A stretch of DNA of 64,000 bases from Pseudidiomarina insulisalsae (GTDB lineage Bacteria; Pseudomonadota; Gammaproteobacteria; Enterobacterales; Alteromonadaceae): contig NZ_PIPY01000006.1 in NCBI RefSeq assembly GCF_003987065.1, positions 124,001 through 188,000 on the forward strand, written 5' to 3'. This document shows, piece after piece, positions 61,727-64,000 of this stretch. Position numbers and translations under genes: made by a program. A model generated the notes under the pieces. That model worked only from the letters and a program-made list of their open reading frames with translations, was not told where the DNA came from and made no database searches. The stretch's first letter is position 1. Each line of letters starts with the position of its first letter.

Positions 61727-63454
61727 GTGGTGCGTTGGGCGGCAGGTCTTGCGGGGTTGTTTTTGCTGGCGGGGTGCGCGCAAAGTACTGCGCCACTAGC
61801 ACCGTTTCAACTGACGGTCGCCCACATCAACGATCATCACTCGAACTTATTACCTCACGAGGCAACTCAGTTACGTGTAGGTGAGCAAAGCTATGAGGTG
61901 GAAACCGGTGGTTTTGCTCGTGTCGTCGCCCAGCTTCAGGCGCTGCGGCAGCAACACGAGCATGTGCTGACGTTGCACGCTGGTGACGCAATTACCGGTA
62001 CCCTGTTTTACACCGTTTTTAATGGTGCCGCAGACGCGGACCTGATGAACGAAGTATGTTTCGATGCGTTTGCGCTGGGTAATCATGAGTTCGATAACGG
62101 GGACAAGGGGCTGCGCGAATTTCTCAACCATCTGAGTATGAGCGACTCGTGCCGGACCGAAGTGCTGGCGGCCAATGTCAAACCTGAAGTCGGTGTTTCA
62201 CCACTGGCGCAAAAGACGCGCTGGGATTATTTTCAGCCGTACACGATTTTTAGCGTCGGCGGTGAACGGATTGGCTTGATTGGGCTTGATATCGCGGTGA
62301 AAACCAAAAACTCCTCGCAGCCTGACGCTACCACCTTATTCGCCGATGAGCTGACAACAGCGCGTTACTATATCAATGCGTTGCAACAGCAGGGTATTGG
62401 TAAGATTGGTCTGCTGACCCACATTCAATATAAAAATGATCTGCGCCTGGCGGCTGAATTGCCAGCTGTCGATTTTATTATTGGCGGTGACTCGCATACC
62501 TTATTAGGTGACTTCGATGCCTACGGTCTGGCCAGTGACGGCCCGTACCCAACTAAGGTATTGAACCGCGATGGCGATCTGGTCTGTATTGCCCAGGCAT
62601 GGCAATACAGTCAGGTGGTGGGAGAGTTACAGCTGCGTTTTGCCGGCGATCGCGTGCAAAGTTGCGGTGGACAGCCACACTTACTGGTGAGTGAAAACGC
62701 GCCGCAAGAAATTCAGCAGTTGCCGTTGGTGACAGCCATTGCCCCCGATGCTGACGCGGCAACCTTGCTGGAAAGTTATGAGGCAGAGCTGAGCACGCTT
62801 ACTCAGACCCAAATCGCTGTGGTTGAACAACGATTATGTATGGAGCGCATGGGGCCTATGCAGGTCGAAGACTGCGGGCTGGGACGGCAGTCTGATGCCC
62901 ATGCCGTCGTCGCTAAAGCCTTTCTTGCCAGCGCGCCGCAGGCTGACTTCGCCTTGCAAAATGGCGGTGGCGTGCGCACCGAGCTAAGTGCGGGGCCGCT
63001 GACGATCGCCGATGCCTATCAGTTATTGCCCTTTGCCAACACCTTGGTGGAAATACAGATTACCGGCGCTGAAGTGAAGCAGGTATTGGAGCAGGCACTT
63101 GCGTACGCTTTATCTGAATCAGGCTCTGACGGGGCTTATCCACACGGCGCTGGTATTCGCTTTGATGTTGATCTGGGCGCTGAACAAGGAGAACGTTTCA
63201 GTCAACTGCAGGTACTAACCGATGATGGCTGGCAGGTGATGGCAGATGATCGCACTTACACCATGGTGACCAATAGCTTTCTCGCCAGCGGTTCAGATGG
63301 CTGGCATTTGCTGGCAGAACTGAAGCGTGAAGGGAAGGTGCAGGACACTTACGTAAATTATGCGCAGTCATTCGTCGACTGGGCCCGAAAAACCAAGCTA
63401 ATTAAACGGCCGGAAGCGCATAGCACGCAACGCTTTAAAGCGCCGCAGCAATGA
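61727..63454 (+). CDS. 5'-nucleotidase/UshA-like metallophosphoesterase lipoprotein
   Basis: A 575-residue lipoprotein with lipobox LAGC (Cys17). The metallophosphatase domain begins HINDHHSN, followed by LHAGDAITGT and ALGNHEFDNGDKG, the metal-binding set. The C-terminal 5'-nucleotidase domain includes FALQNGGGVRTEL and the substrate-binding FANTLVEI region. Such enzymes dephosphorylate nucleotides or cleave UDP-sugars in the periplasm. The start is GTG, one base after the oxygenase stop. Its stop codon overlaps the ATG of the exporter gene (ATGA). Confidence 0.9.
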   Translation: MVRWAAGLAGLFLLAGCAQSTAPLAPFQLTVAHINDHHSNLLPHEATQLRVGEQSYEVETGGFARVVAQLQALRQQHEHVLTLHAGDAITGTLFYTVFNGAADADLMNEVCFDAFALGNHEFDNGDKGLREFLNHLSMSDSCRTEVLAANVKPEVGVSPLAQKTRWDYFQPYTIFSVGGERIGLIGLDIAVKTKNSSQPDATTLFADELTTARYYINALQQQGIGKIGLLTHIQYKNDLRLAAELPAVDFIIGGDSHTLLGDFDAYGLASDGPYPTKVLNRDGDLVCIAQAWQYSQVVGELQLRFAGDRVQSCGGQPHLLVSENAPQEIQQLPLVTAIAPDADAATLLESYEAELSTLTQTQIAVVEQRLCMERMGPMQVEDCGLGRQSDAHAVVAKAFLASAPQADFALQNGGGVRTELSAGPLTIADAYQLLPFANTLVEIQITGAEVKQVLEQALAYALSESGSDGAYPHGAGIRFDVDLGAEQGERFSQLQVLTDDGWQVMADDRTYTMVTNSFLASGSDGWHLLAELKREGKVQDTYVNYAQSFVDWARKTKLIKRPEAHSTQRFKAPQQ

Positions 63455-64000
63455 CGGTAACACCAGGTTCGGATAAAGCGAGACTTGATCTGGTCGTCGT
63501 GGTTTTAGCGTTGTTGACCATGTTCGGGCCGCTCTCTATCGACATGTACCTACCCGCGTTTGGCGATATTGCGGCCAGCTATGGCACGCAGTCAAACCGC
63601 GTTGAGCTCTCTTTAACGTCCTTTTTCTTAGGGTTATTTGTCGGCCAATTGCTGTACGGCACCGCCTCTGACAAGTGGGGGCGCAAACCACCGCTGTATT
63701 TTGGCCTTAGCCTTTATATTCTCTCGTCGCTGGCTTGTGCTTACGCGCCTAATCTTGAGAGTCTTATCGTGCTACGCTTTTTACAAGCGATTGGCTCCTG
63801 TGCCGGCCTGGTGATCGCCCGGGCGATGGTGCGGGATCTGTATACCCCACAGGCCTCAGCGCAAGTGTTTTCATTTCTGATACTGGTGATGGGCATTGCC
63901 CCGGTGCTGGCGCCCTTAGCGGGAGCTTATGTTACTAAAGCATTTGGCTGGCAGGCTATTTTCCTTATCGTTGCTGCGCTTGCGGTGGCGTGCATGGCGA
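63451..64000 (+). CDS. Bcr/CflA-family MFS efflux transporter, 3' end missing
   Basis: The first 183 residues of a major facilitator transporter; the frame runs off the window. The N-terminus (LALLTMFGPLSIDMYLPAF), the motif A-like YGTASDKWGRKPPLYFGL and RFLQAIGSCAGLVIARAMVRDLY are typical of Bcr/CflA drug-resistance transporters, which export bicyclomycin, sulfonamides or cysteine. Five hydrophobic segments are visible. Its ATG overlaps the nucleotidase stop by four bases, so translation is coupled. Confidence 0.9.
   Translation, partial: MTVTPGSDKARLDLVVVVLALLTMFGPLSIDMYLPAFGDIAASYGTQSNRVELSLTSFFLGLFVGQLLYGTASDKWGRKPPLYFGLSLYILSSLACAYAPNLESLIVLRFLQAIGSCAGLVIARAMVRDLYTPQASAQVFSFLILVMGIAPVLAPLAGAYVTKAFGWQAIFLIVAALAVACMA

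Overview
The window is ordinary, gene-dense chromosomal DNA from a gammaproteobacterium. Three things point to the Alteromonadales, most likely Idiomarinaceae (Idiomarina, Pseudidiomarina or Aliidiomarina type): monomeric NADP isocitrate dehydrogenase, a branched-chain keto acid dehydrogenase operon, and E. coli-like gene orders (pabB-nudL-sdaA, gloB-yafS-rnhA-dnaQ) beside a canonical SMC in place of MukB. This placement is inference from gene content; no database was searched. I see no insertion sequence, prophage, integron, CRISPR array or rRNA operon, and no gene-free stretch longer than 300 bases.

Layout. 1-13 kb: the 3' part of a PP2C phosphatase/histidine-kinase-like ATPase protein, yciH, cysB, then leftward pabB-nudL-sdaA, rightward fumarase and rmuC, then leftward rimO, a secreted S1/P1 nuclease, a periplasmic solute-binding-like protein and cysZ. 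13-20 kb: smc-zipA-ligA (chromosome segregation, division, DNA ligation). 20-25 kb: mltD and gloB leftward, a YafS-like methyltransferase and a rhodanese rightward, rnhA-dnaQ leftward, then two identical tRNA-Asp genes behind a strong promoter and a small cysteine-cluster protein. 25-36 kb: a lipoprotein M3 peptidase, DUF2165 membrane protein, icd, a periplasmic-sensor diguanylate cyclase, and three tightly packed hydrolase genes (SMP-30, beta-lactamase-fold, YqiA-like).

36-50 kb: a rightward series dnaE-accA-tilS-EamA transporter-CPA2 antiporter, then an RND efflux pair with a perfect palindrome upstream, a DUF599 membrane protein and astE. 50-55 kb: bkdA1-bkdA2-bkdB (branched-chain 2-oxo acid dehydrogenase E1alpha, E1beta, E2) with a terminator. 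55-64 kb: a secreted TonB-C protein, leftward AbgT transporter and short-chain dehydrogenase, rnhB, argE, an outer-membrane protein, and a coupled set of 2-oxoglutarate/Fe oxygenase, 5'-nucleotidase-like lipoprotein and a Bcr/CflA exporter cut by the window edge.

Most genes are housekeeping, and I found no convincing new biological system. The points most worth a second look are the oxygenase-nucleotidase-exporter unit, the three-hydrolase unit, the palindrome before the RND pump, an apparently frameshifted mini-gene between rmuC and rimO, an altered PP-loop in a short TilS, a duplicated lipoyl domain in BkdB, a tRNA-Asp/ykgJ transcription unit, and a TonB-C protein with a signal peptide. Start codons were moved inward from the longest open frame wherever a Shine-Dalgarno site or family N-terminus favoured it; each such case is stated.
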